From the NCBI GenBank assembly GCA_963780675.1, contig CAWACR010000009.1, positions 62,001 through 126,000 on the forward strand: a DNA stretch of 64,000 bases, given 5' to 3'. This stretch comes from JAHECE01 sp963780675. Lineage in GTDB: Bacteria; Actinomycetota; Actinomycetes; Actinomycetales; JAHECE01. Below, in pieces: positions 24,474-33,921 of the stretch. Within the stretch, counting starts at the first letter, position 1, and each line of letters starts with the position of its first letter. Below the pieces are notes generated by a model that made no database searches, was not told the origin of the DNA, and saw only the letters and a program-made list of their open reading frames with translations. The position numbers and the translations under genes were made by a program.

Positions 24474-27400
24474 ATGAGCAAAGTCGCTCACCGAACGGTC
24501 GCCGTCCTTGCAGCGTCAGGCCTCGGCCTGGGGATGCTCGCCACCACCGCGGTCGCGGATGATCCGCCGAAGCAGATCACCATTGCGGGGTCGCTCCAGT
24601 CGGAGATGGGATGTCCCGAGGACTGGCTGCCCGCGTGTGAGGCGTCGGAACTGGACTGGGTCGAGGGCTCCACGTATTCGGGCGAGCTCACGATCTCGGC
24701 GGGTGGCGCGTACGAGTTCAAGGTGACCGTCGGCGGTCAGTGGGCCGAGAACTACGGCGCCGGCGGCGTCCCGGGTGGTTCGAACATCCCCGTGGCCATC
24801 GGCGGTCCGGCGACGCTGGAGTTCACCTACGACGACACCACGCACCTGATCACAGTGACCCCGACCGACCTGCCCGCCGACACGGTGAGCGACGCGGACC
24901 GCGCGCTCGCCGGCGACTCCCTGCGCGCGCCGCTGACGCGGGAGCAGTTCTACTTCGTGATGACGGACCGGTTCGCCAACGCGGACCCGACCAACGACGC
25001 CGGTGGACTCAACGGGGATCGCCTGGCCACGGGCCTCGACCCGAGCGACTGGGGCTTCTTCCACGGCGGTGACCTGAGCGGCATCATCGAGAAGCTCGAC
25101 TACATCGAGGGCCTCGGAACGACGGCGATCTGGCTGACGCCGTCGTTCGCGAACAAGCCCGTGCAGGGCGAGGGAGCGAATGCCTCGGCCGGCTACCACG
25201 GCTACTGGGTCACCGACTTCACCCGCATCGACCCGCACCTGGGCACGAACGAGGAGATGAAGGAACTCATCGACGCCGCACACGCGCGCGGCATGAAGGT
25301 CTTCTTCGACATCATCACCAACCACACCGCTGACGTCGTCACCTACGAGGAAGGGCAGTTCTCCTACATCTCCAAGGAGGCCGAGCCGTACCGGGACGCC
25401 GACGGCAACGCATTCGACGACGTCGACTACGTCAACTCCCCCGACTTCCCCGAACTCGACGCCGCGGTGTCCTTCCCGTATACGCCGGTGGTCGCGCCGG
25501 ACGAGGTAGCCGCCAAGACGCCTGCCTGGCTCAACGACGTCACCCTCTACCACAACCGGGGTGACTCGACCTTCAGCGGTGAGTCCTCGACGTACGGCGA
25601 CTTCGTCGGACTCGACGACCTGTTCACCGAGCACCCGACGGTCCAGCAGGGGATGCAGGACATCTACAACACCTGGGTGGACCTCGGGATCGACGGCTTC
25701 CGCATCGACACGGTCAAGCACGTCAACCTCGGCTTCTGGCAGGAGTTCTCCCCCGCGCTGATGGACCACGCGGCATCGATCGGCAACGACGACTTCTTCA
25801 TGTTCGGCGAGGTCTACGACGGCAACCCGGCTTACCTCAGCACGTTCACCACCGCCGGGCGGCTCCCCTCGACCCTCGACTTCGGCTTCCAGGGACAGGC
25901 CGTCGCCGTGACGAACGGCGCCGCCACGCAGGCCCTCGCGGACCTCTACGCGGGCGACGACTACTACACCGACGCGGACTCGAACGCGTACTCCCTGCCG
26001 ACCTTCCTGGGGAACCACGACATGGGCCGGGTCGGGTACTTCGTCGGGGGCGACCTCGCGAAGGCACGCTTCGCACACCAGCTCATGTACACGCTGCGCG
26101 GGCAGCCAGTCGTCTACTACGGCGACGAGCAGGGCTTCACCGGCACCGGCGGCGACAAGGCCGCGCGGCACGACATGTTCGCCAGCCAGGTGGCCGACTA
26201 CAACGACGACCCCGTGATGGGCGGCAGCGCTGGCAGCGCGGACCGTTACGACACGTCGGCGCCGCTGTACGGGGCCATCAGCACGCTGGCCGCTCTCAGG
26301 GAGGCGCACCCGGCCCTGGCCGACGGCGCCCAGGTCGCCCGGTACGCCAGCGACTCCGCGGGCATCTTTGCCGTGAGCCGGATCGACGCCGGGGCCAACC
26401 GCGAGTACCTCGTCGTCGCCAACAACGCCGGTGCGCCGATGACGGCCTCCTTCGACACGTACACGAACAACGGCCGCTTCGAGAGCATCTACGGCGGCGG
26501 CTCGGCGCTCCGTGCCGACCAGCAGGGCACCGTCTCCGTCGAGGTGCCGGCGATGAGCGTCCGGGTCTTCCGGGCGAACCGCGCGATGAGCGCCGTCGAC
26601 GGGGCCCCCTCGGCGGCCTTCGCCTCACCGCAGCCGGGCGACGTCGTCGCGGGCCGCGCGGAGATCCGCACCGCCGTCCCCGACGACGAGTACGCGCAGG
26701 CGTCCTTCGCGTACCGAGTGGTGGGGACCTCGGACTGGCAGCCGCTCGGCACCGACGACAACGCCCCCTACCGGGTCTTCCACGACGTCAGCGGGCTCGC
26801 CAAGGGCACGCTCGTGGAGTACCGGACCGTGGTCGAGGACTCCACGGGCGCGATGACCGCCCGCTCCTCCTTCGGCGTCGTCGGTGACCCGCCGCCGCCC
26901 CCCGCAGGGCCCGGCGTGGACGACGTCCCGCAGCCGACCGCCGTGTCCGTTCCCGGGCAATCTCAACTCCGAGATGGGGTGCGGCGGCGACTGGGATCCG
27001 GCGTGCAGCGCAGCGCAGCTGACGCTCGATCAGAACGACAACATCTGGAAGGGCACCTTCGACCTGCCGGCGGGCGCCTACCAATACAAGGCCGCGATCA
27101 ACAACGGCTGGGACGAGAACTACGGCACCGGCGCCGTTCGCTCTGGCGGGAACATCGAGATCACCGTCCCGGCCGGCGGGGCCGAGGTCACCTTCTGGTA
27201 CGACCACCGCACGCACTGGGTGACGTCCTCACTCGAGGACCGCGTGGTCGTCGCCGTCGGCGACTTCCAGTCCGAGATGGGCTGCTCCGGTGACTGGGAC
27301 CCGGCGTGCATGCGCGCCTGGCTCCAGGACCCGGACGGTGACGGCGTGTACACCCTCGCCACAGTCCAGGTGCCGGCGGGCGGATACCAGTTCAAGGTCG

Positions 27401-27873
27401 CCCTCGACGGGACATGGGACGAGAGCTACGGCGCGAGCGGCGGCTCGGACAACATCCCGTTCACGGTCCCCACCGACGGCTCGATCACCACCTTCGCGTG
27501 GGACTCAGGAACCACGGTGCCCTCCGTAGGGGTGGCCCCTCCGCCGACGAGGCCGGACCTGTCCGTCGCGGACGCGTACTGGCTGAACTCCCGCACCGTC
27601 GCCTACCCGGTCTCCCGGGTCCCGGCCGGCTGGGACGCGAGTTGGCTGCGCTACCGGCTGCACTGGGGTAACGGGCTCGCCGTCGACACGACGTCGCTCG
27701 GCGGTACGTCGGTCCGCCTGGAGATCGTCACCGGGGCGCCGGACGGCTACCTGGCGCTCCGCATCCCGAGTTGGGCGTCCGGCGGGCGGGCGACCTTCCC
27801 CAACGCGGCCATCGGCGTCTACACCGACGCCGGCGCCCTCGTCGACGCCACGAGCGTGAGGGCCGCTCCGTAG
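24474..27873 (+). CDS. Secreted GH13 alpha-amylase/pullulanase-type enzyme with X25 modules, one frameshift
   Basis: About 1132 residues if repaired. A signal peptide covers residues 1-29 (cleavage after TTAVA-DD). An N-terminal X25/E-set module (QSEMGC...W) leads to a GH13 barrel: WLTPSFANKP, FFDIITNHTAD, GIDGFRIDTVKHVN (nucleophile Asp), FMFGEVYDG (general acid Glu) and FLGNHDMGRVGYF. An Ig-like domain and two more X25 modules (NSEMGCGGDWDPAC; QSEMGCSGDWDPAC) follow, then a C-terminal beta domain. The frame breaks at about 26955, in a CCCGGG run after TAVSVP; removing one base restores the protein. If real, the break truncates the two C-terminal modules but leaves catalysis intact. It degrades extracellular starch-type glucans. 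Confidence 0.88.
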
Positions 27874-27888
27874 GAACCCGCTGCCACT

Positions 27889-27929
27889 GCGGCCGGTCGG
27901 GCACTCCACGCGGGAGCCCGACCGGCCGC
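27889..27929 (+). terminator. Terminator after the amylase
   Basis: GCGGCCGGTCGGGC (27889-27902) pairs perfectly over 14 bp with 27916-27929 around a 13-base loop, 15 bp after the TAG. There is no T tract. Confidence 0.75.
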
Positions 27930-28289
27930 CAGACCACGGGAGATTGTGGGCACGGCGCCGCCCAGCGGTGCGGTCCGGCACGGGTGGCAACCCGCTCAGG
28001 CCCACCCTCCGCCCCACGCCGGCTCGTTGCGCCGAAACGTCACTCCGTCAGTCCCGGCGCGCCTGCGATGCCCCGGCGCGATCGGAACGGCCCCGCAGGT
28101 GTCGAGATCGTCGCGGGCTCTACGTGCTTGAGCGGCCCGGCGCAGTCAGGCCGGGCCTGCCGCCGGGCGTACTCCTCCGGCGTCTCGAGCCAGCGAGGGC
28201 AGCGGGCGTGCGGGAGTGCACGCACGGGCCGGTCCGGTTCCGTCTCGAGGTGAGATGGGGTGGCCCGGACCGGGCCGTGGGTTGCCGGC
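27930..28289. other. Intergenic stretch with no identified gene
   Basis: About 360 bases. A minus-strand frame (about 28270-28040) contains CPRWLETPEEYARRQARPDC, which has natural composition and may be a short gene or scrap, but I recognise no family and see no good start. The remaining sequence is GC-rich without visible structure. Confidence 0.3.
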
Positions 28290-28625
28290 TCAGGCCTCGC
28301 CGGCGGCTTCCTCGGCCTCGGCGACGGCCTCGAGGACGATGGCGGCGCCGAGTGCGTCGACGATCTTCGCGGCTGCGGACAGGGTGCGCGCGGTGCCGAC
28401 CACCGGGGCGACGGCAATGAGGACGTCCTGGACGTCCTCCAGCGTGACGTCGACGTCCACGGCCGGGCCGACGTGCAGCAGGTAGGACGCCGCGGGAGCG
28501 TCGACGGCGATGAGAGCGGCCAGCCGCACCAGGATCAGCGAGCGGGCGTCGAGGTCGGTGCGCTCGATGGAGACAGCGGTGATCTCGGCGATCGCGTCCA
28601 GGACGGGGGTGTCACCAGTAGCCAT
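28290..28625 (-). CDS. Carboxymuconolactone-decarboxylase-like protein
   Basis: 111 residues from ATG 28625 after AAGGAGT. The sequence DLDARSLILVRLAALIAVDA, PAASYLLHVGPAVD and LIAVAPVVGTARTLSAAAKI matches small actinobacterial proteins annotated in the CMD/AhpD-like alpha-helical fold. The catalytic CxxC pair of AhpD-type disulfide reductases is absent, so enzymatic activity cannot be assumed. The protein is soluble, helical and acidic at the C-terminus. Monocistronic by context. Confidence 0.75.
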   Translation of the reverse strand: MATGDTPVLDAIAEITAVSIERTDLDARSLILVRLAALIAVDAPAASYLLHVGPAVDVDVTLEDVQDVLIAVAPVVGTARTLSAAAKIVDALGAAIVLEAVAEAEEAAGEA

Positions 28626-28976
28626 AAGGACTCCTTGGGGAGGGTCGGGATTCGGTGCGCCCGGGCGAAGGACCGCGGCGGGCGCGTGATAGGGCATTGG
28701 TAGCGTAGTGAGGGCTCAGGACCCCGGCGCAGGACCTGCCCGCGTGGATGAGGCGTGCGACCACCACGCCGCCCATCTCTCGTTGGAGACCTCGTTCAGG
28801 TCGACCTCCCCGGGGTGGCGTTCTTCGAGCGCGGGTTTCAGAGCGCTGGCGACGAGGATGGTCCAGGCTGCTCCTTGCAGGGGTGCGGGCGTGAGTTCGC
28901 CGGCATCGACGGGATGGGGCTGACCCGTAACGATGCCCGCACGGCGGGAGGACGCCCGCGTCGGACGAGGGAGAGG

Positions 28977-29243
28977 ATGGTCGCAGTGTCGAACTGGGAC
29001 TTCGTGGCCATGGGGCAGGCTGCTGTGCCGGCTTTCGTCGGCCGGCGCGCTCGACGGGCGGCGCGCTTGATCGGCAGCTGGACCGGATCGTCGGAAGGGA
29101 CCGTGCTCGCCCTCTTCGGTGCCGGGTTCTTCGCCGTAGCCGCGATCAGCCTCCTGCGAACGGGCCACGCGATGTACGCCGCGGGACTGCCCCGATCCCG
29201 CTCCGCAGCCCTCCCCTCCTCCGGAGGACAACCCCACGGGTGA
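28977..29243 (+). CDS. Small hypothetical protein with one membrane helix
   Basis: 88 residues from ATG 28977, preceded by GGGAGAGG. A basic segment (FVGRRARRAARLIGSW) precedes one hydrophobic helix, TVLALFGAGFFAVAAISLL, and a polar tail. I know no family. The ribosome site and amphipathic/hydrophobic layout favour a real gene, but no homologue-like motif confirms it. The opposite strand carries a longer open frame (28716-29504) with less convincing composition. Confidence 0.4.
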   Translation: MVAVSNWDFVAMGQAAVPAFVGRRARRAARLIGSWTGSSEGTVLALFGAGFFAVAAISLLRTGHAMYAAGLPRSRSAALPSSGGQPHG

Positions 29244-29745
29244 CGCCCAACCCTGCTCCCCGTCAGCGCCGGAGGGGTGGCGCCACGGCGGGGTCGCGTC
29301 GGCGCTGCCGGGCACGAGGGGACAGCCCATGGCCGGCAGCGAAAGTCCGATCCTCCTGCGCGGGATGCCGGCCGGTGTCCTCGGGCTCGAGACCGTCGAC
29401 GAGTCCCGGACCCGCTCGAGGGTCGCGGCCAGCGCCGCCGGGGGCATCGGTCCGGCGCCCAGCGCACCCATCCCCCCGGGAACACCATCAAGCCCCGGCA
29501 TCATCTCGACACCCTTGGGCCAAGACGAACTGGCCGAGGAGTCCGGCGCGCTGTGCGGGAACTTCCTTGCGCCTCGCGCGACTTTCTTTCCGCACCGACA
29601 GCCCGGGTGCCTTCCACCGCGCCGCGCGCCGGCGACCTGGAGCGCGCACGCATCGAGCCCGGGTCGCGACGCGATGCGTGCCTGCGAGCGCCGCGGTCGC
29701 GAGTGGGATGCTCGTCAGCGAGACCCCGTGTCGCCAGGTCAGTAC
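29244..29745. other. Intergenic stretch, no gene recognised
   Basis: About 500 bases. Minus-strand residues MMPGLDGVPGGMGALGAGPM and PPAALAATLERVRD (29504-29400) could belong to a short protein, but the frame soon becomes low complexity. Plus-strand frames are no better. I assign nothing. Confidence 0.3.
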
Positions 29746-30045
29746 TCAGGCAGGGGCGTTTGCCTGCGCGCCTCCGAGGCCGGGCAGTTCCGTGTCGAGG
29801 TCTCGAATCGCGTCGAGGATGACCGCTTCGGCCAGGGCGACCACGCCGGCGACCGCCATCGACCAGACCACCTTGCTCAGGGTGGAGTACCTGGTCGATG
29901 TGATCGTCGGCGCCCGTCGACCGGTACGGGCGCGATAGGCCGCGCCGAGCACCCGTGGACCAGCCCAGGTCACGGCGACGGTGACGAACGGGGCGGCGAC
30001 ACCGACCGCCGTCCGCACCCGCGGGTTCGAGGTGTGGTGCTGCAT
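29746..30045 (-). CDS. DUF4235 family protein
   Basis: 99 residues from ATG 30045. A hydrophobic N-terminal segment (VGVAAPFVTVAVTWAGPRVL) is followed by a TGRRAP motif and a second helix (LSKVVWSMAVAGVVALAEAV), the arrangement seen in small DUF4235 membrane proteins of actinobacteria. Function is unknown. It lies 67 bp upstream of nothing obvious on its own strand; the antiporter begins 68 bp away on the same strand but downstream order (30113) makes separate promoters likely. Confidence 0.7.
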   Translation of the reverse strand: MQHHTSNPRVRTAVGVAAPFVTVAVTWAGPRVLGAAYRARTGRRAPTITSTRYSTLSKVVWSMAVAGVVALAEAVILDAIRDLDTELPGLGGAQANAPA

Positions 30046-30112
30046 GAGCTCGATGCTCCCATCTCCCCGTTGCGGGGTCGCGGTCCTGGCTACAACGTTG
30101 TCGTGACCCGCG

Positions 30113-31387
30113 TCAGCGCTCGGCGTGGCGGGCGAGGAGGGACTTGCGGGCGTGGGGTTCGGCGGCGGATGCGGTCTCCGCTGCGGGGCTGGTGGCCGTG
30201 ATCCAGCGGCCGTAGCGGGCTGCGAGCACGTCGGCGCTGAGTCCGTGGGCCAGGACGCTGAGCAGAACGGTCAGGGCGATCGTCGCGATCGCGCGCTGGA
30301 TCTCGCCGTCGACGTCGAGGCTCTCGACGGCGATCAGCGCGAACACGACCGAGGCCATGCCCCGCGGCCCGAACCAGCCGATGAACGCGACCGTCGGAGC
30401 CTTCAGCCCGGTCCCGAGGAGGGCGAGAGCGACGGGCAGCATGCGGAACACCGTCAGGGACAAGACCGCGAAGAGCACCTCGGCCCACCCGACCACTGAC
30501 CACACGAGTGGCAGCGCCGCGATCCCGAAGACGAACCACACGGCGAAGCCCAGCGGTTCGGAGAGGATCTCCGTCAGTTCCAGAGCCGACTCCTCGCCCT
30601 CGATCCACGCGGCGACACCAGCGAACGCGCTGCCGGCCACGAACGCGGAGACGAACGCGTTCCCGCCGATGACGTCCGCAAGGGAGTAGGCCAGGATCGG
30701 CAACAACAGGACACCGATCGCGCGGGTGGTCGTCGAGCTCAGGTTCCGGCGCCTGGACCACCCCAGCAACAGACCGGCGCCGGCGCCGACGCCCGCGCCC
30801 ACCACCACGCCGATCGCCAGCTCCAGGGCGGCCTCGGCAAGGCTCGCGCCGGGCGCGAGGCCCTCCTCGCCGGCGATCGCCGCGATCGCGAAGAGCACCA
30901 CCGGGGTGGCCATCCCGTCGTTGACGCCGCTCTCGACGTTCAGCACCCGCCGGATGCGCACGGGGACCACCGGGTTCAGCACGGTCGCTGCGCCCAGGCC
31001 CGCGTCGGTCGGGGTCAGCGCAGCCGCGAGCAGGAGCGCGACCATCACCGACATCGAGGGGAAGATGAGGTGCGCGCTGAGGTAGCCCGCCAGGATCGTC
31101 AGAGGCAGCCCGATGAGCAGGAGCCGGGCCACGAGCCCGCGTTCCGCTCCGATCTGGCGGGGCCGCACCTGGGCTGCGTCGTGGAAGAGCGTCAGCGCCA
31201 GGGTGAACTCGGCGACCGACTCGATCTGCAGGACCGACTCCGGGGAGGGCGAGCCCGCCACGGCGGCAATCGCGCCGCCCGCAGCCACGAACACGATCGG
31301 GGCCGTCACGTACAGCCGACTCAGGCCCCTCGCCCAGGCCGTGAAACCCAATGCCAGAGCCGCGAAGACCACCAGAGCACCCATCAT
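30113..31387 (-). CDS. CPA1-family cation:proton antiporter (NhaP-like)
   Basis: 424 residues with 12 or so membrane segments. Key transport motifs: ALLLAAALTPTDAGLGAATV and RVLNVESGVNDGMATPVVLF, which hold the conserved acidic residues of the CPA1 ion-binding site, and FIGWFGPRGMASVVFALIAV in the C-terminal half. It exchanges Na+ or K+ for protons at the cytoplasmic membrane. The C-terminal tail after residue 395 is short and cytoplasmic, lacking a RCK domain. Start ATG 31387 has a weak ribosome site; the following codon is also ATG (MMGALVVF). Confidence 0.88.
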   Translation of the reverse strand: MMGALVVFAALALGFTAWARGLSRLYVTAPIVFVAAGGAIAAVAGSPSPESVLQIESVAEFTLALTLFHDAAQVRPRQIGAERGLVARLLLIGLPLTILAGYLSAHLIFPSMSVMVALLLAAALTPTDAGLGAATVLNPVVPVRIRRVLNVESGVNDGMATPVVLFAIAAIAGEEGLAPGASLAEAALELAIGVVVGAGVGAGAGLLLGWSRRRNLSSTTTRAIGVLLLPILAYSLADVIGGNAFVSAFVAGSAFAGVAAWIEGEESALELTEILSEPLGFAVWFVFGIAALPLVWSVVGWAEVLFAVLSLTVFRMLPVALALLGTGLKAPTVAFIGWFGPRGMASVVFALIAVESLDVDGEIQRAIATIALTVLLSVLAHGLSADVLAARYGRWITATSPAAETASAAEPHARKSLLARHAER

Positions 31388-31507
31388 GCGGCCTATCCAA
31401 CTCCCGTGAACGTGAGCGCGTGGGGGAACCGTCCGCGGCCGACTCCCCGTAAGGGCCCGAGGCCCGAACGGAGCACCCTCGTTGCGGCCCCGCGCTGCGG
31501 CGTGGGA

Positions 31508-32083
31508 TCAGTGCACCGTGCTCCCGGTGCCGGGCGAGCAGTTCTCCGGTGCGAAGTTGCCGCTAATCGTGAAGTCCTCACACGTCAGCAACCGCGTGTG
31601 CTGCGTTCCGAGCCCGTAGGACGAGGCCATCACGATGAGGACGACGCCGATCGCCGCTACGGCTTCCTTTCCCCGGAGCCTTTCCGCCTCGGGGATCAGG
31701 AGCCGGATCATGAACGCAGCCAGCGCCGGCATGCCGACGAGCGTCACGGCCACGCCGAACCAGAACAAGACCTGATACACAGCGGACGTCCCGCCCACCG
31801 GCAGGAGCCACGTCAGCACGATCCACAACGACGGCAGGAGCAACGTCCAGGAGGACGGCCGTCGCCAGAATCGCGGCCCCCGCGCAAGACCCGCCGCGAG
31901 GAACGCGCTGGTCGCCGCCGCCCACAGGGCGAGCTGCTGTTCGAAGAAGACGACGCCGTAGGTCCCGAGCGTGAACGCCGGCCACCACCCGATGGCAGCC
32001 GCCGCCACGGTGGCCGCCGCCACCCGGCGCGTCTCGTCGTCCAGTGTGCTCCCGCGCCGTGATCGGGCCCGATCCTCTGACAT
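31508..32083 (-). CDS. Membrane protein of unknown function, five helices
   Basis: 191 residues from ATG 32083. About five hydrophobic segments (VAAATVAAAAIGWWPAFTLG; LALWAAATSAFLAAGLA; WTLLLPSLWIVLTWLL; VLFWFGVAVTLVGMPALAAF; AVAAIGVVLIVMASSYGLG) then a short extracytoplasmic tail with two cysteines (TCEDF...ENCSPG) that could form a disulfide. No family recognised. It sits divergent to the permease at 32240. Confidence 0.65.
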   Translation of the reverse strand: MSEDRARSRRGSTLDDETRRVAAATVAAAAIGWWPAFTLGTYGVVFFEQQLALWAAATSAFLAAGLARGPRFWRRPSSWTLLLPSLWIVLTWLLPVGGTSAVYQVLFWFGVAVTLVGMPALAAFMIRLLIPEAERLRGKEAVAAIGVVLIVMASSYGLGTQHTRLLTCEDFTISGNFAPENCSPGTGSTVH

Positions 32084-32239
32084 GACCTCGATTATCGCGG
32101 GCGTGCCGACGCCCGGTGCCGCAGGCGCGCACCCCCGGCGCGCCCGTCAGGGGGGACGAGAGTCGCCCGCCTCGGCGCGAGGAGGGTTCTACGCTTCTGG
32201 TCACCCGGCCCCGGACGCCGGAGACCTTGGAGGAGCGTC

Positions 32240-33916
32240 GTGAAGAAGATCCCCTGGGGCCGCGAGACGATGGCCGGCCTGGCGGGTGCGATCGGATCCG
32301 TGCCGGACGGCATGGCCACCGCAGTGCTCGCCGGAGCCAACCCGATGGCCGGTCTGTACGCCAGCTTCGCCGGGCCGGTGGCCGGCGGGTTGATGCAGTC
32401 GACCACGCTGATGGTCGTGGCCACGACGTCGGCGGCGGCCGTGACCACGGCCGAGGTGATGAACGCCGGGCCCACCGACCCGATCCGTACCCTGGCCACC
32501 CTGACCGTCCTCGCCGGCGGCTTCATGCTCCTGGCCACCGCCCTCGGGTTCGCCAAGCTGATGCGGTTCGTCTCGGCGTCGGTCATGGCGGGATTCATGT
32601 TCGGCGTCGGGCTGATCCTCATCCTCGGTCAGCTCGCCGACGCCACGGGAGTCACGACCAGCGGCGACTCGACCCTCGAGAAGGCGCTGAACACCCTGAG
32701 CCAGTGGCAGTCCTTCGACCCGGTCGCGATGCTCACGACCGCCAGCGCGATCCTCATCAGCATCCTGCTCGGCCGGGGCAAGCTCGTCGCCCTTGCACCC
32801 CTGGTCGCGATCGCCGTCCCCACCGCCGTGATCAAGCTGACCGGGGCCGAGATCAAGACCGTGGCGTCCTCGACGGGCCCCATCGAGGTCGGCCTGCCCC
32901 CGGTGATCCTGCCCGACCTGAACCTGATCTCCCCCACGCTGGTCTTCGCGGCACTCGCACTGACCGTGGTGGTCCTGGTCCAGGCCGCCGGAGTCGGCGT
33001 GGCCTACCCCAACACCGACGGCTCCCGCAACGACACGACCCGAGACTTCTACGCCCAGGGTGGGGCGAACCTCGCCTCCGGCGTGCTCGGCGGCATCCCC
33101 GTCGGAGGCAGCGTCGGGCAGACCGCGTTCAACGTGATGGCCGGGGGCTCCACCCGGTGGGCCGTCATCCTCAGCGGGGCGTGGATGCTCGTGTTCGTCG
33201 TCGCGCTCGGCCCGGTGCTGTCCGCGGTGCCCATCCCCGCCCTCGCCGGGCTCCTCATCCTCGCCGGCTTCCAGTCCCTGAAGCCCGGCGAGCTGGCCCG
33301 CACCTGGCAGACGAGCCTCTCCTCCGGCGCGGCGGCCCTGATCACCATGCTCGCCACGCTCCTGGTCCCGATCCACGTCGCCGTGCTCATCGGCGTGATC
33401 CTCTCGCTGCTCCTGGTCGGCATCAACAGCGCCCGGACCGTCCTCGTCGTCGGCCTCGAACCCGTCGCACCGGGCCGGTGGCGACGGGTCCCCGCCCCCA
33501 CGACCCTCGCTCCCGGGCGCGTCAGCGTGCTGGACATCGAGGGCGCCGGGACCTTCGCCTCCGTCCCCACGCTCTTCGCTCAGCTGCCGAAGATCCCGGA
33601 GACCGGTCCAGGCACGCGCGAAACCCCGCTCCCCAGCGCCGTGGTCCTGCGGCTGCACGGCCACCTGCGCACGAATCTGACCTTCGCCACCGCGCTGCGG
33701 ACCTACGCCGCGCGGCTCGCGCCCACCGGCGGCACCCTGACCGTCTGCGGGCTGCAACCCGAAGCCGTCGCGCAGCTGCGCTCCGCGGGCCTCCCCGAGT
33801 CGGTCACCCTGCTGCCCGAAGGCGACGAGCTGAACGGATCCCTGGCGCAGGCCTACGACCACGCCGTCGCCTCGCTGACCGGCGCCGCGACCCCACCCCC
33901 GGACACGGAGCCCTGA
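32240..33916 (+). CDS. SulP-type anion permease with degenerate STAS tail
   Basis: 558 residues from the ATG region at 32240 (a GTG lies at the same site). The first 430 residues form a SulP-like membrane domain: LAGAIGSVPDGMATAVLAGA, NPMAGLYASFAGPVAGGL, SVMAGFMFGVGLILILGQLA and GGIPVGGSVGQTAFNVMAGG. The C-terminus (SVLDIEGAGTFASVPTLFAQ ... AVVLRLHGHLRT) has the shape of a STAS domain but lacks the usual DTSG signature. SulP proteins move sulfate, bicarbonate or dicarboxylates; the substrate here is unknown. It converges on the second SulP gene, stop codons 3 bp apart. Confidence 0.85.
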   Translation: MKKIPWGRETMAGLAGAIGSVPDGMATAVLAGANPMAGLYASFAGPVAGGLMQSTTLMVVATTSAAAVTTAEVMNAGPTDPIRTLATLTVLAGGFMLLATALGFAKLMRFVSASVMAGFMFGVGLILILGQLADATGVTTSGDSTLEKALNTLSQWQSFDPVAMLTTASAILISILLGRGKLVALAPLVAIAVPTAVIKLTGAEIKTVASSTGPIEVGLPPVILPDLNLISPTLVFAALALTVVVLVQAAGVGVAYPNTDGSRNDTTRDFYAQGGANLASGVLGGIPVGGSVGQTAFNVMAGGSTRWAVILSGAWMLVFVVALGPVLSAVPIPALAGLLILAGFQSLKPGELARTWQTSLSSGAAALITMLATLLVPIHVAVLIGVILSLLLVGINSARTVLVVGLEPVAPGRWRRVPAPTTLAPGRVSVLDIEGAGTFASVPTLFAQLPKIPETGPGTRETPLPSAVVLRLHGHLRTNLTFATALRTYAARLAPTGGTLTVCGLQPEAVAQLRSAGLPESVTLLPEGDELNGSLAQAYDHAVASLTGAATPPPDTEP

Positions 33917-33921
33917 GGGGC

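Noticed and set aside
28716..29504. 262-codon minus-strand frame
   Set aside because: Mixed composition with two short plausible pieces but no start signal or motif; kept only as a note in the gap entries.
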